Source of the DNA: Rhodophyticola sp. CCM32
Lineage (GTDB): Bacteria > Pseudomonadota > Alphaproteobacteria > Rhodobacterales > Rhodobacteraceae
Assembly: GCF_004751985.1 (NCBI RefSeq)
Contig: NZ_CP038492.1
Span: forward strand, 2,232,001 to 2,296,000
Reading direction: 5' to 3'
DNA: 64,000 nt
The notes under the pieces are model-generated. The model was not told the DNA's origin. It saw only the letters and a program-made list of their open reading frames with translations, and ran no database searches. The position numbers and the translations under genes are program-made. Shown here piece by piece: positions 53,338 through 60,768 of the stretch; the stretch's first letter is position 1; every line of letters begins with the position of its first letter.

Positions 53338-53604
53338 TCAGCGGTTCTCGGCCATCAGCCGGGCAATCTCGGCCGCCCATTCGCCGATGATCGGCAGAAA
53401 TTCGATCTGCGCAAGCGACCAGACCAGCAGCGACAACAACAATGACGCGCCCAGAACCGTGCCCAGACCAAAAGCCAGCCCGCGGGCAAAGTTGAACAGC
53501 AGCAACCGCCACACCGAATTGTGCAACCGCAAAAAGCGATGCCCGTTCAGCATGGCAACCTCGCTGCGCAACGCGCGCAGTTCATCCTTCATCTCGTTAT
53601 CCAT
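53338..53604 (-). CDS. DUF5665 membrane protein
   Basis: An 88-residue protein: an N-terminal helix with charged heptads (KDELRALRSEVAMLNGHRFL), the conserved HNSVWRLLLFNFARGLAFGLG stretch, and one or two membrane helices (about 37-66). This arrangement matches DUF5665 proteins, whose function is unknown. It follows the ABM monooxygenase gene on the same strand with a six-base gap, so they share a transcript. Confidence 0.8.
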   Translation of the reverse strand: MDNEMKDELRALRSEVAMLNGHRFLRLHNSVWRLLLFNFARGLAFGLGTVLGASLLLSLLVWSLAQIEFLPIIGEWAAEIARLMAENR

Positions 53605-53610
53605 CGGCTC

Positions 53611-53934
53611 CTACCTGTCAAACACGGCAGAGACATCATACATCACCGGCTCGAAACTGCGGCACATCTCGGTGATGGCTTTGTTGCGCCTGACCATCTC
53701 GTCGCTGCGCAGCATCGCCTGAAAATCCTCGCGCCGGTCCCATTGGGAATAATTCGCAACCCGTGTCTGGGCATCATTCACATGCAACCCGGCGCCGATG
53801 AACCCCGGCTGATGCGCGATGAACTGATCATAGGCAGATGTCAGCGCCTCGATCAGGTCGCGGCAATTGCCGGGATTGGTTTCAAATGTGGTGATCACGG
53901 TTTGCAGGGCCGCACCCTTGGCAATGGATGGCAT
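53611..53934 (-). CDS. antibiotic biosynthesis monooxygenase (ABM) domain protein
   Basis: A 107-residue ferredoxin-like-fold protein with the ABM pattern: VITTFETNPGNCRDLIEALT, then HQPGFIGAGLHVNDAQTRVA and NYSQWDRREDFQAML. Small ABM proteins oxidise quinone-type substrates or serve as heme-degrading or stress proteins without cofactors. The true substrate is not indicated by neighbours. Two genes, this and DUF5665, form a small operon. Confidence 0.85.
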   Translation of the reverse strand: MPSIAKGAALQTVITTFETNPGNCRDLIEALTSAYDQFIAHQPGFIGAGLHVNDAQTRVANYSQWDRREDFQAMLRSDEMVRRNKAITEMCRSFEPVMYDVSAVFDR

Positions 53935-54047
53935 CAGGCTGTCCTTCTTCTGGTGTCGAAGGATACCGCCGCGCCCTGCCCCGGGGCAAAAGAAAAGCGA
54001 CCGCGCGGAAGGTGCGGCCCGGTTTCACATCTGTACCACCGCCCGTA

Positions 54048-54518
54048 TCAGCCGGTATACGCGTCATACATATCATTATAAGACGGGTTGCCCGACGGGA
54101 TATCGACACCCCGGCTGATCATATCGGCCTCAAGCGCGCCAATGGAATCAACCCGGTCGCCCGGGTCCAGCATCGTTGGATGCGCGCCATTGTGATAGGC
54201 TTCATAAACCTCAACCAGTTCCGCATCCGAATATCCCGATGTCCAGCTTGCATATCTTTCTGCGGTCACGCCCGAGGTATTGAGCAAGGGGTTTGACCCC
54301 CAATTGCTGCCTGCCGAGGCACCGGCAAACGGGGAATCCACCACGTCCATCTCTGCCAACTCGGTCGCGATCTCGCCACTCAGACCTCCGACACCGCCGG
54401 ATACGGCGGTCATCGTTGCAAGCCCAAGGCCAACAATTGCTGCGGTCAGAACAACCCAATCCACAGTGACGGCGCCTTGTTCATCTTGCAGGAATGTTCT
54501 TCCGTAAGGGGTGGACAC
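54048..54518 (-). CDS. Flp-like pilin with long C-terminal extension, orphan
   Basis: A 156-residue protein. Residues 1-15 (MSTPYGRTFLQDEQG) form a prepilin leader ending in Gly, then AVTVDWVVLTAAIVGLGLAT exactly mirrors the three tad prepilins. After residue 55 comes an extension of about 100 residues rich in Ser, Gly, Tyr and acids (AGASAGSNWGSN; GYSDAELVEVYEAYHNGA), not seen in normal Flp. It starts with GTG behind GGAAAG. It is 10 kb from tadV and alone. It may be a minor tip pilin or adhesin processed by the same peptidase. Confidence 0.82.
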   Translation of the reverse strand: MSTPYGRTFLQDEQGAVTVDWVVLTAAIVGLGLATMTAVSGGVGGLSGEIATELAEMDVVDSPFAGASAGSNWGSNPLLNTSGVTAERYASWTSGYSDAELVEVYEAYHNGAHPTMLDPGDRVDSIGALEADMISRGVDIPSGNPSYNDMYDAYTG

Positions 54519-54704
54519 AGTTCTTTCCTTCCATAGCGATTTTCGGTCGACCGACCGGGCAACAGCAGCAGTGCGGACAGGTCACATCAGATGCAAACCC
54601 TGCCAATCCGTGCCGCAACCCGGACATTGATCTTAAAATACGACCGATCTGCGGCGGACCCGTGCCAGGGCCAAGGCATCCCTGTGCTCTTTTCACACGG
54701 AACA

Positions 54705-55178
54705 TCAGAGAAAACTGCCGCGCAGGGCCTGATACACAACCGCCGTGGCCGCATTGGCCAGGTTCAGCGATCGGATATGCGGGCTTCTCATCGGCAGATG
54801 AAAGATACGATCGCCCATGTCTTCCAGTATTTCAGCCTGCAAGCCCTTGGTTTCCCGCCCGAATATCAGATAGGCATCCTCCGGGTAGTCCGGGTCATAA
54901 ACCGATTGCGCCCCGTCATTTTCGAAGAAGAACAACTGCTCGCGGCGCGGGTGCCGCGCCTCAAGAAAACCGGGCCAGCTGTCATATTCGCTGAGCCGCA
55001 CATGCTGCCAGTAATCCAGCCCGGCCCGGCGCACGGATTTCTCTGAAATATCGAACCCGTAGGGCTTGATCAGGATCAGTTCCAGATCCAGCGCCACGCA
55101 GGTGCGCCCGATGGTGCCGGTATTGCCGGGGATTTCAGGCGTGACAAGCACGACCTTCATCCCGCCGCTGTCAGACAT
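54705..55178 (-). CDS. trmL: tRNA (cytidine(34)-2'-O)-methyltransferase
   Basis: A 157-residue SPOUT-fold enzyme. The typical start VVLVTPEIPGNTGTIGRTC, LIFGRETKGLQAEILE and the knotted C-terminal loop IRSLNLANAATAVVYQALR are all present. It methylates the wobble ribose of tRNA-Leu isoacceptors using SAM. The start overlaps the preceding gene's end by eight bases, so the two are coupled. The 186-base gap to the Flp-like gene on its other side holds no clear feature. Confidence 0.94.
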   Translation of the reverse strand: MSDSGGMKVVLVTPEIPGNTGTIGRTCVALDLELILIKPYGFDISEKSVRRAGLDYWQHVRLSEYDSWPGFLEARHPRREQLFFFENDGAQSVYDPDYPEDAYLIFGRETKGLQAEILEDMGDRIFHLPMRSPHIRSLNLANAATAVVYQALRGSFL

Positions 55179-56013
55179 TCGGTTTGCCTTCCAGCCCCAG
55201 AATGCGCCTTGTGGTGGTCCAGATCGCAGGCAGGCGCGGGGGGCTGGCCAGATCGGCCAGAACCTCCTCTTTCATCGGGCCCGACAGATGGGTCTCGGCA
55301 AAACCCCGCCCCCAGTTCAGCAGCGCCGGGCCATCCTCGGGGCGCAGGCGCACCGCGCTGCCGATCAGGCCCACAATCGTTCCGGCGGGGGAATACCATT
55401 CATCCTGAATAGCACGGATTTTTCCGGGCAGGACCGGGCCGACACGCCGGATCAGAGGTGATTCCGAAAACCGCAGCAGCAGTTTGCCCATCTCCGCCCG
55501 GTTATAACCGATCAGCGGCGGGAATGTATCGAAGAAGACCGGCCCGTCAGGACCGATTGCAAAATTGCGGATCGACGGATGATAGCCGATACGCTCTGGC
55601 CGGTCCGCAACCGCGCTCCAGAACGCCGCGATGCTGATCGCCGCCTGATCCAGCAGGACAATCGCGCGGTCTATATCGGCAGCCAGCAGCATGTCACGCA
55701 ACATTGTCTGCGGCGGCAGGGCCTGTTGCACAATGACCGGGCGCTGAAACCCGGCCTCCTCCAACAGCAGGAACCGCGTCTCGGGCAGGTCAACGCCTGC
55801 TTCGCGCAGGCAGGTGACATAGGCCTCATGACGTGTTGCCAGCAACGCCAGCACGTCCCGGTCACGACCACCGCGATAGGTTTTGATGACCTTATCGGCA
55901 AGCGGGCCGGAAGACGGGCGGAAGGGCGCACAGAAATATCCCAGCCGGCTGACCGGCTCACCGCTTTCGGCCAGGGCGTCACGCACCGCGCGGCTGAAAT
56001 CATTGTCATTCAT
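55171..56013 (-). CDS. uncharacterised protein (DUF6206-like, kinase-like fold)
   Basis: A 280-residue soluble protein. Segments VIKTYRGGRDRDVLALLATR, ETRFLLLEEAGFQRPVIVQQ and YHPSIRNFAIGPDGPVFFDT resemble the lobes of atypical aminoglycoside-phosphotransferase-like kinases, with a possible HxxxxN and D of the catalytic site in the last one. I link it tentatively to DUF6206. The start at 56013 has GGAAGGGG upstream; a longer frame adds five codons. It overlaps trmL by eight bases, so a link to tRNA or translation is possible but unproven. Confidence 0.68.
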   Translation of the reverse strand: MNDNDFSRAVRDALAESGEPVSRLGYFCAPFRPSSGPLADKVIKTYRGGRDRDVLALLATRHEAYVTCLREAGVDLPETRFLLLEEAGFQRPVIVQQALPPQTMLRDMLLAADIDRAIVLLDQAAISIAAFWSAVADRPERIGYHPSIRNFAIGPDGPVFFDTFPPLIGYNRAEMGKLLLRFSESPLIRRVGPVLPGKIRAIQDEWYSPAGTIVGLIGSAVRLRPEDGPALLNWGRGFAETHLSGPMKEEVLADLASPPRLPAIWTTTRRILGLEGKPNV

Positions 56014-56073
56014 ATCGGCCCCTTCCATTGTCGATGTGGTTAGGGCGCGGCGCCTTCATGCGCAAGGCTATAG

Positions 56074-56112
56074 CGAAATCGTTTTATTCTGCACCATCGC
56101 TTGTCGAAATTT
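56074..56112 (+). repeat. partial second copy of the AGAAATCGTTTA-ended element
   Basis: GAAATCGTTTTATTCTGCAC, then CATCGCTTGTCGAAAT, aligns with 32870-32908 with one inserted T and a few changes. The right half of the 32869 element is not visible here. It and the paired palindromes below occupy the 321-base divergent gap before the PPOX gene. Confidence 0.5.
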
Positions 56113-56165
56113 GCTGCCTGGCATCAGGGATTTCAACGCGTTATGTTACATGCCTTGTCTCAGCC

Positions 56166-56211
56166 ATTCGGAATTCTGTAGAATTCCGAATGGGAAAACT
56201 GGAGTTTTCCC
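56166..56211. repeat. paired-palindrome element, copy 2
   Basis: ATTCGGAATTCT-GT-AGAATTCCGAAT (12-bp arms) adjoins GGGAAAACTGGAGTTTTCCC, both perfect. The sequence matches copy 1 at 21638-21679 closely, and copy 3 at 45066-45106 more distantly. Confidence 0.7.
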
Positions 56212-56334
56212 TGCCGTTTTCCTTGAGGAAAATACCTTAAGTGCCCGGCTTTAATCCGGTCTCGAATTCGCGGCAGGCATACACCGGACCGGGCATTCTG
56301 GCAGAGATGGCCGGCCCGTGTTATCCCGCACTCC

Positions 56335-56817
56335 ATGGCCGATGCCCCCAACCCGATCCGTGATACGGATGACGCGGCCCGCACCCAGGCACGGGGCCTG
56401 ATCGGGGCTGCCCGGTTCGGCGCGCTTGGCGTGACCGACCCCGAAACCGGCGCGCCCATGGTCACCCGCATCGCCGTGGTGCCCGGACCGGATGGCGCCC
56501 CCCTGACGCTGATCTCGGATCTGTCCGGCCACAGCGCGGCGCTTGCCGCCAATCCTGCCTGTTCCCTGCTTTTGGGGGAGCCCGGCCCCCGGGGTGATCC
56601 GTTGACCCACCCGCGGATCACCCTGCAATGCATCGCGCAGCCGACGGATAAGACCACCCTGCGCGAACATTACCTGACCCTCTATCCCAAGGCGCAACTT
56701 TACTATGATTTCGCCGATTTCCGGATGATGCGATTGCAGGCCAGCCATGCCCTGCTGAATGGCGGTTTCGGCAAGGCCTTTCTGCTGACCTCTGATGATC
56801 TTGTCGCCCCGGGCTGA
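56335..56817 (+). CDS. pyridoxamine 5'-phosphate oxidase-like protein (HugZ N-terminal type)
   Basis: A 160-residue split-barrel protein. RFGALGVTDPETGAPMVTRI, LISDLSGHSAALAANPACSL and YYDFADFRMMRLQASHALLN match the flavin- or heme-binding HugZ-like family. The C-terminal heme-degrading extension of full HugZ is absent, so it may bind FMN or heme only. The ATG at 56335 has a weak upstream site. No iron-uptake genes are near, leaving the ligand unknown. Confidence 0.82.
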   Translation: MADAPNPIRDTDDAARTQARGLIGAARFGALGVTDPETGAPMVTRIAVVPGPDGAPLTLISDLSGHSAALAANPACSLLLGEPGPRGDPLTHPRITLQCIAQPTDKTTLREHYLTLYPKAQLYYDFADFRMMRLQASHALLNGGFGKAFLLTSDDLVAPG

Positions 56818-56960
56818 AACGCGGCGTGGCCTGCATCGCCCGCTCCGTCAAATGCCCTCTGTTCTCATGCAGACACGGTACGGACTCACTGTGCAGACTT
56901 AAATCTGACAATTTTAGGCAGACTTCCCCTAACATCTAGGCGACGCTGCATTTTTATGGC

Positions 56961-57470
56961 ATGCTAATGTCTATGACTATGATTGACCCCAACCTGCCCG
57001 GCATCTGGATTGTGCCCGGAGAACTGTTCACCTACGAAGTTCTGAATGATGGCAGCTATCATGTGGCGCCGCCCGCCGCACCCCTGTCATTTTCCTCCGA
57101 TGCTGCGGAAATGACCTGGGGCGCTCAGGTTTTCGACCGGCAAAGCGCGAGCGCGAATGGCGCCGGTGTCGAAGGACGCTGGACCAGACGCGACAGCACC
57201 GAACACTGGGTGTTTTCCGCCAATGGGCAGTATCAGGTGCGATGGGGCAAGGATGACCCGGCCAGTACCGGCATCTGGGCCCTGCGCGACAATGGGGGCG
57301 CCTTGTGGATTCGCGAGAAACTGGCAGAGTTGACAACGGATGGCGCACAGGTCGTGTTTAACCTGATCGGGACCGGGCCCGCGCAATACGGCTATACGGT
57401 CGAAGACGGGGTCTGGACCCTGCTGGACCCGGACAGTTGGGAAAAACGCGCCACCTATCGCAGGCCCTGA
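56961..57470 (+). CDS. Trp/Gly-rich beta-type protein, unknown function
   Basis: A 169-residue protein without a signal peptide. Strand-rich sequence with repeated Trp pairs (PGIWIVPGELFTYEVLNDGS; GRWTRRDSTEHWVFSANGQY; STGIWALRDNGGALWIREKL) suggests a small beta-barrel or lipocalin-like fold. Four in-frame ATGs lie in the first seven codons, so the exact start is uncertain. No family is recognised, and its neighbours give no functional hint. Confidence 0.65.
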   Translation: MLMSMTMIDPNLPGIWIVPGELFTYEVLNDGSYHVAPPAAPLSFSSDAAEMTWGAQVFDRQSASANGAGVEGRWTRRDSTEHWVFSANGQYQVRWGKDDPASTGIWALRDNGGALWIREKLAELTTDGAQVVFNLIGTGPAQYGYTVEDGVWTLLDPDSWEKRATYRRP

Positions 57471-57538
57471 CCGGCACCGGTTGCGCCGGTTCAGAAACCC
57501 GCAATCCATCCTGTTCAACGCCGGAAACGCGCCCCCCG

Positions 57539-59833
57539 TCAGGGCGTATCGCAGCGGGCCGTCATCTGCACCGACCCTTTCACCGGCTGTGACCAGTTCA
57601 ACCGGATCGACCCTTGCCCGACACCGTGCCGTGTGGTGGCATAGGGCATGGTGTAGATCGCCACATTCGAGCTTGACCGCACGGCCCCCTCCGGCACGGC
57701 CGATGTCACCACCCGCGCCTCGGTGTCAAAGGGCAGCCAGTCGCGCAAATCCTGCTCCCACACCTGGGCGGCGGTGTTTTCGGTCATCTTCACGGTGATC
57801 GGGTTCTGCGCCTTATGCTGAACCCCGTGAAACGTGTTGCCCTGCATCAGAAACTCCGATGTCCGGCTGCCGTCCAGCGTTGCCACGCTGTCATCCACGC
57901 CATCGACCCGATCCAGCGCCTGACCATTTATCTGCTTGAACACATTGTCATTGATCGTCAGACCATTGATGTAATGATCCGGTCCCATGGGTTTGATCAC
58001 GATGAAGCGGGTCCAGGGCGCGGCGCCGCTTGACATGAAGATATTGCCGTTGATCGTCAGCCCCCCAAAGCTGAACTCGCCATCCAGTTCGGGATGGGCA
58101 TCATGTTCATTCACCCATTCCACGAAATTATTGTCGATGTAATTCCCGGTGATGGTTGTTTTCGCATTGGTCTTGGTCAGAATGATGCCCGCGCTGCGCA
58201 ACCCGTCGGTTTCCGTATCCCCCTGAAAATAATGGTTGCCGAGGATGATATTGCCGGTCCCGCTCAACACCGCGAAATGCTTGAATCGCACCGCGCGATT
58301 GTCACGGATCTTGGGGTCATTGCGGTTGACGTTCATCGCGATGGTCACCCGGTCCTGTACCCGGATAGCCTGTTCATTCGACAGGAATTGACAGCGATCA
58401 ACCTGCAACCCCTGACAGCCACTGTCAGCCGACGTGATGCCCCGGTCTTTTGGCTTGGTGAAAAAGCAATCGCTGAACTGCAAGGTCAGACCATTGATCG
58501 GCAGCATCACCGCGCTGGACCGGCCGGAACACAGGAACTCCACATTGCTGATCACAAAGCGCTGCAGATTCTGGAAGCCGATAAAATCCAGCAGGTATTT
58601 GAACCGCCGGAACGTATAGGTCTGGCTTTGCGGCGGCACCCCAAGCGAATGCGACAGAAAAACCTTGCCGGCAGCGACGTTCTTGCCTGACACATACACC
58701 TCACGCCCCACACCCTGTGGCGCCGTGACCAGTGATCCGATCTCGATATTGGCCACATCGGCCACATCCGACAACTCGGACGGGTTGCTGACAACCCAGG
58801 TGCCGGTAGAACTCTGCACATCGTCATCCCAGCTGCTGCTGTCGGCAGCGCTGATCTGGCCATTTCTGATCAGCCGCCGGTTGGCATAGCTGGTCTTGTT
58901 ATCGACCACGGCCTGCACATCAATCGGTTCGGACAGCAGAACCCGCCGCCCGACCAGGTCAAATGCCTCATGATCGGACTGGTTGAACAATGTCTGAAGG
59001 CCCTTCTTGAGCCCGATCACATCATCGCCAAACGCGTCGGAATAGGCGTCGAGGTCGAAATTCCTTGTCAGGGCCAGACGATCCGTATCATCCATGATCA
59101 ACCGGCCCTCGAAACGTACCGGGCTGTTCATCGTCAGATTGTCGGCGATGCGATATTCCCCCTCCGAGACCAGAACCTCGCGCCCGTCAGCCGCCGCATC
59201 CGCCGCCTGAAACGCCGCGTGATCATCGGTGGAACCATCCCCGACCGCCCCGAAATCCTTCACATCAACCCAATCCATCAGCTTGCGGTAAAAGACATGG
59301 GTTACATCTTCGATCCGAATGCTCTCCACCCGGACCGTGCCGCCATTCGGACCGGTCAGATCCAGACCAAAATGACCGTAGCTGGCGGTTTCGCCCCAGG
59401 GCATGTCAACGCCGCCGCGATCGCCGATACCGACAATCGCCGACACCGTGACCACCTCACCATAGCTTGTCAGGGTGGTTGACGGGCCGGTCTGCGGCAC
59501 GCCTGCAACATTGGTATGTGCGGCATTGCCCGCCCAGGCCCCGATCCGCACATCCGGCAGATTGCCCGACACCGCCTTGATCCGCGCAGAAATGCGCAGA
59601 TACATCCCCGGCAGCATCGGGGTTTCGCCCATATATCGCAGTGTTGTGACACTGTCGGCTTTCAGAATTTCCAGGGTGGTTCCGAAATCCTGATCTGCGG
59701 GGACAAGGGCGGCATTGGGGTCGGTTGCATATGTGTCGGTGCCCGGTGTGCCATCCTCACGTGACCAGACCCCAAGCCCGTCGCCAAACGCCGGTGGCAT
59801 CAGTACCAGCCCGTCGGTGATCACCTTGTTCAT
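57539..59833 (-). CDS. right-handed parallel beta-helix protein (pectate-lyase-3 / GH28-related)
   Basis: A 764-residue protein without an obvious signal peptide. An N-terminal beta-sandwich (about 1-165) precedes the pectate-lyase-3 signature DVKDFGAVGDGSTDDHAAFQ near 190, followed by many beta-helix coils (about 200-640) and a C-terminal beta domain. Phage tailspikes and polysaccharide-processing enzymes share this build; no phage or exopolysaccharide genes lie nearby. An AGGAAAGGG site precedes the ATG. It may be secreted by a leaderless route or act in the cytoplasm; the substrate is unknown. Confidence 0.8.
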   Translation of the reverse strand: MNKVITDGLVLMPPAFGDGLGVWSREDGTPGTDTYATDPNAALVPADQDFGTTLEILKADSVTTLRYMGETPMLPGMYLRISARIKAVSGNLPDVRIGAWAGNAAHTNVAGVPQTGPSTTLTSYGEVVTVSAIVGIGDRGGVDMPWGETASYGHFGLDLTGPNGGTVRVESIRIEDVTHVFYRKLMDWVDVKDFGAVGDGSTDDHAAFQAADAAADGREVLVSEGEYRIADNLTMNSPVRFEGRLIMDDTDRLALTRNFDLDAYSDAFGDDVIGLKKGLQTLFNQSDHEAFDLVGRRVLLSEPIDVQAVVDNKTSYANRRLIRNGQISAADSSSWDDDVQSSTGTWVVSNPSELSDVADVANIEIGSLVTAPQGVGREVYVSGKNVAAGKVFLSHSLGVPPQSQTYTFRRFKYLLDFIGFQNLQRFVISNVEFLCSGRSSAVMLPINGLTLQFSDCFFTKPKDRGITSADSGCQGLQVDRCQFLSNEQAIRVQDRVTIAMNVNRNDPKIRDNRAVRFKHFAVLSGTGNIILGNHYFQGDTETDGLRSAGIILTKTNAKTTITGNYIDNNFVEWVNEHDAHPELDGEFSFGGLTINGNIFMSSGAAPWTRFIVIKPMGPDHYINGLTINDNVFKQINGQALDRVDGVDDSVATLDGSRTSEFLMQGNTFHGVQHKAQNPITVKMTENTAAQVWEQDLRDWLPFDTEARVVTSAVPEGAVRSSSNVAIYTMPYATTRHGVGQGSIRLNWSQPVKGSVQMTARCDTP

Positions 59834-60011
59834 ATCAAAACCCTTTCCTGCACGTCACACGCACACGCCTTTGGCCCCGCAGGGCCAGGGGCCCTGAAAG
59901 GCAACCTCAATTGTTCAAATGTTCGGAGAGACCAGCCATCACAGAGGGCCGGATATACATGTCAGAGGTAGCGCAGAAAGGTTAAGGCGGGTTTAACGGC
60001 AGAAAGGCCGG

Positions 60012-60425
60012 TCAGGCCCCGACCTGCGGGGCCTGTAACAACCGGACCCCGTTGATCTGCCATCCCGCCCCGGTCTCGATCATCTGGTAGCCCAGAACAT
60101 GCACCACGCCCTGCCGATCGGTCACCTGCACCCGCTGCACGATCAGCCCGCCAAGGGTCTGCAGATCAAGATAGTCGATCTGCCCGGGCCGCCAGACCAT
60201 GGGATAGCCGTCGCGCACCATCCGCCCGAACCGCTCCGGCGTCTGAAACAGGCTTTGGATATTCGGGCTGGCATAGGCCCATGCCCCGTCCAGATCATCG
60301 GCCAGAAACGCCTCGAACTGGTTCTGGATGGTGCGTTCAATGGCCGGATCGGGCGGCAATACCTCTTGTGCAAAGGCCCATGCCGCCGCCCAGATCATCG
60401 TCAGTGTCAGACATATCCGCCGCAT
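60012..60425 (-). CDS. DUF4864 exported protein
   Basis: A 137-residue protein with a signal peptide (MRRICLTLTMIWAAAWAFA, cut near AFAQE). The mature part has the SnoaL/NTF2-like DUF4864 pattern: IQNQFEAFLADDLDGAWAYA, FGRMVRDGYPMVWRP and VVHVLGYQMIETGAGWQING. The function is unknown; it should be periplasmic. AAAGGAT precedes the ATG at 60425. It follows the beta-helix gene start by about 180 bases on the same strand. Confidence 0.85.
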   Translation of the reverse strand: MRRICLTLTMIWAAAWAFAQEVLPPDPAIERTIQNQFEAFLADDLDGAWAYASPNIQSLFQTPERFGRMVRDGYPMVWRPGQIDYLDLQTLGGLIVQRVQVTDRQGVVHVLGYQMIETGAGWQINGVRLLQAPQVGA

Positions 60426-60656
60426 TGCGTATCCTTTCCGCAAACTCATCCCATGCAGGAAACGATAGATCGCCGCAGCCCCCGGTCAATGAAAAGCACC
60501 TATAGTATCCGTCTTGATCAAGGAAGTTTGGGGACCATTTTCGACCTTTTTTGACAAGCATGTTAGGTGTTTAGTCCCACTATAAAGCGGCCCTCGTGAC
60601 CAAGCCTATGACGATCCGGTCACCGCCGGAGCAAACCGGAAAAATTATAAAATAAG

Positions 60657-60731
60657 CGGTTCGAGTTAAACATGAATCACTTATTCGCTGCCTCTCCCTC
60701 CGGTCGAACGCGAAACGTGATGACATAGGCG
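60657..60731 (-). repeat. diverged copy of the 98-bp hairpin element
   Basis: TTCGAGTTAA, TTCGCTGCCTCTCCCT and TCGAACGCGAAA align in order with the reverse complement of 29366-29463. The outer arms are worn, so it no longer closes into a full hairpin. It lies in a 343-base gap (60426-60768) that also contains the palindrome CTTGATCAAG near 60516 and no gene I can support. Confidence 0.55.
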
Positions 60732-60768
60732 CCAAGTCCAAGAGACCCCTGCAACCATGGGTATTCTG

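Noticed and set aside
57539..59833. Prophage remnant
   Set aside because: Only the beta-helix protein is phage-like; no integrase, capsid, portal or tail genes are present on either side.
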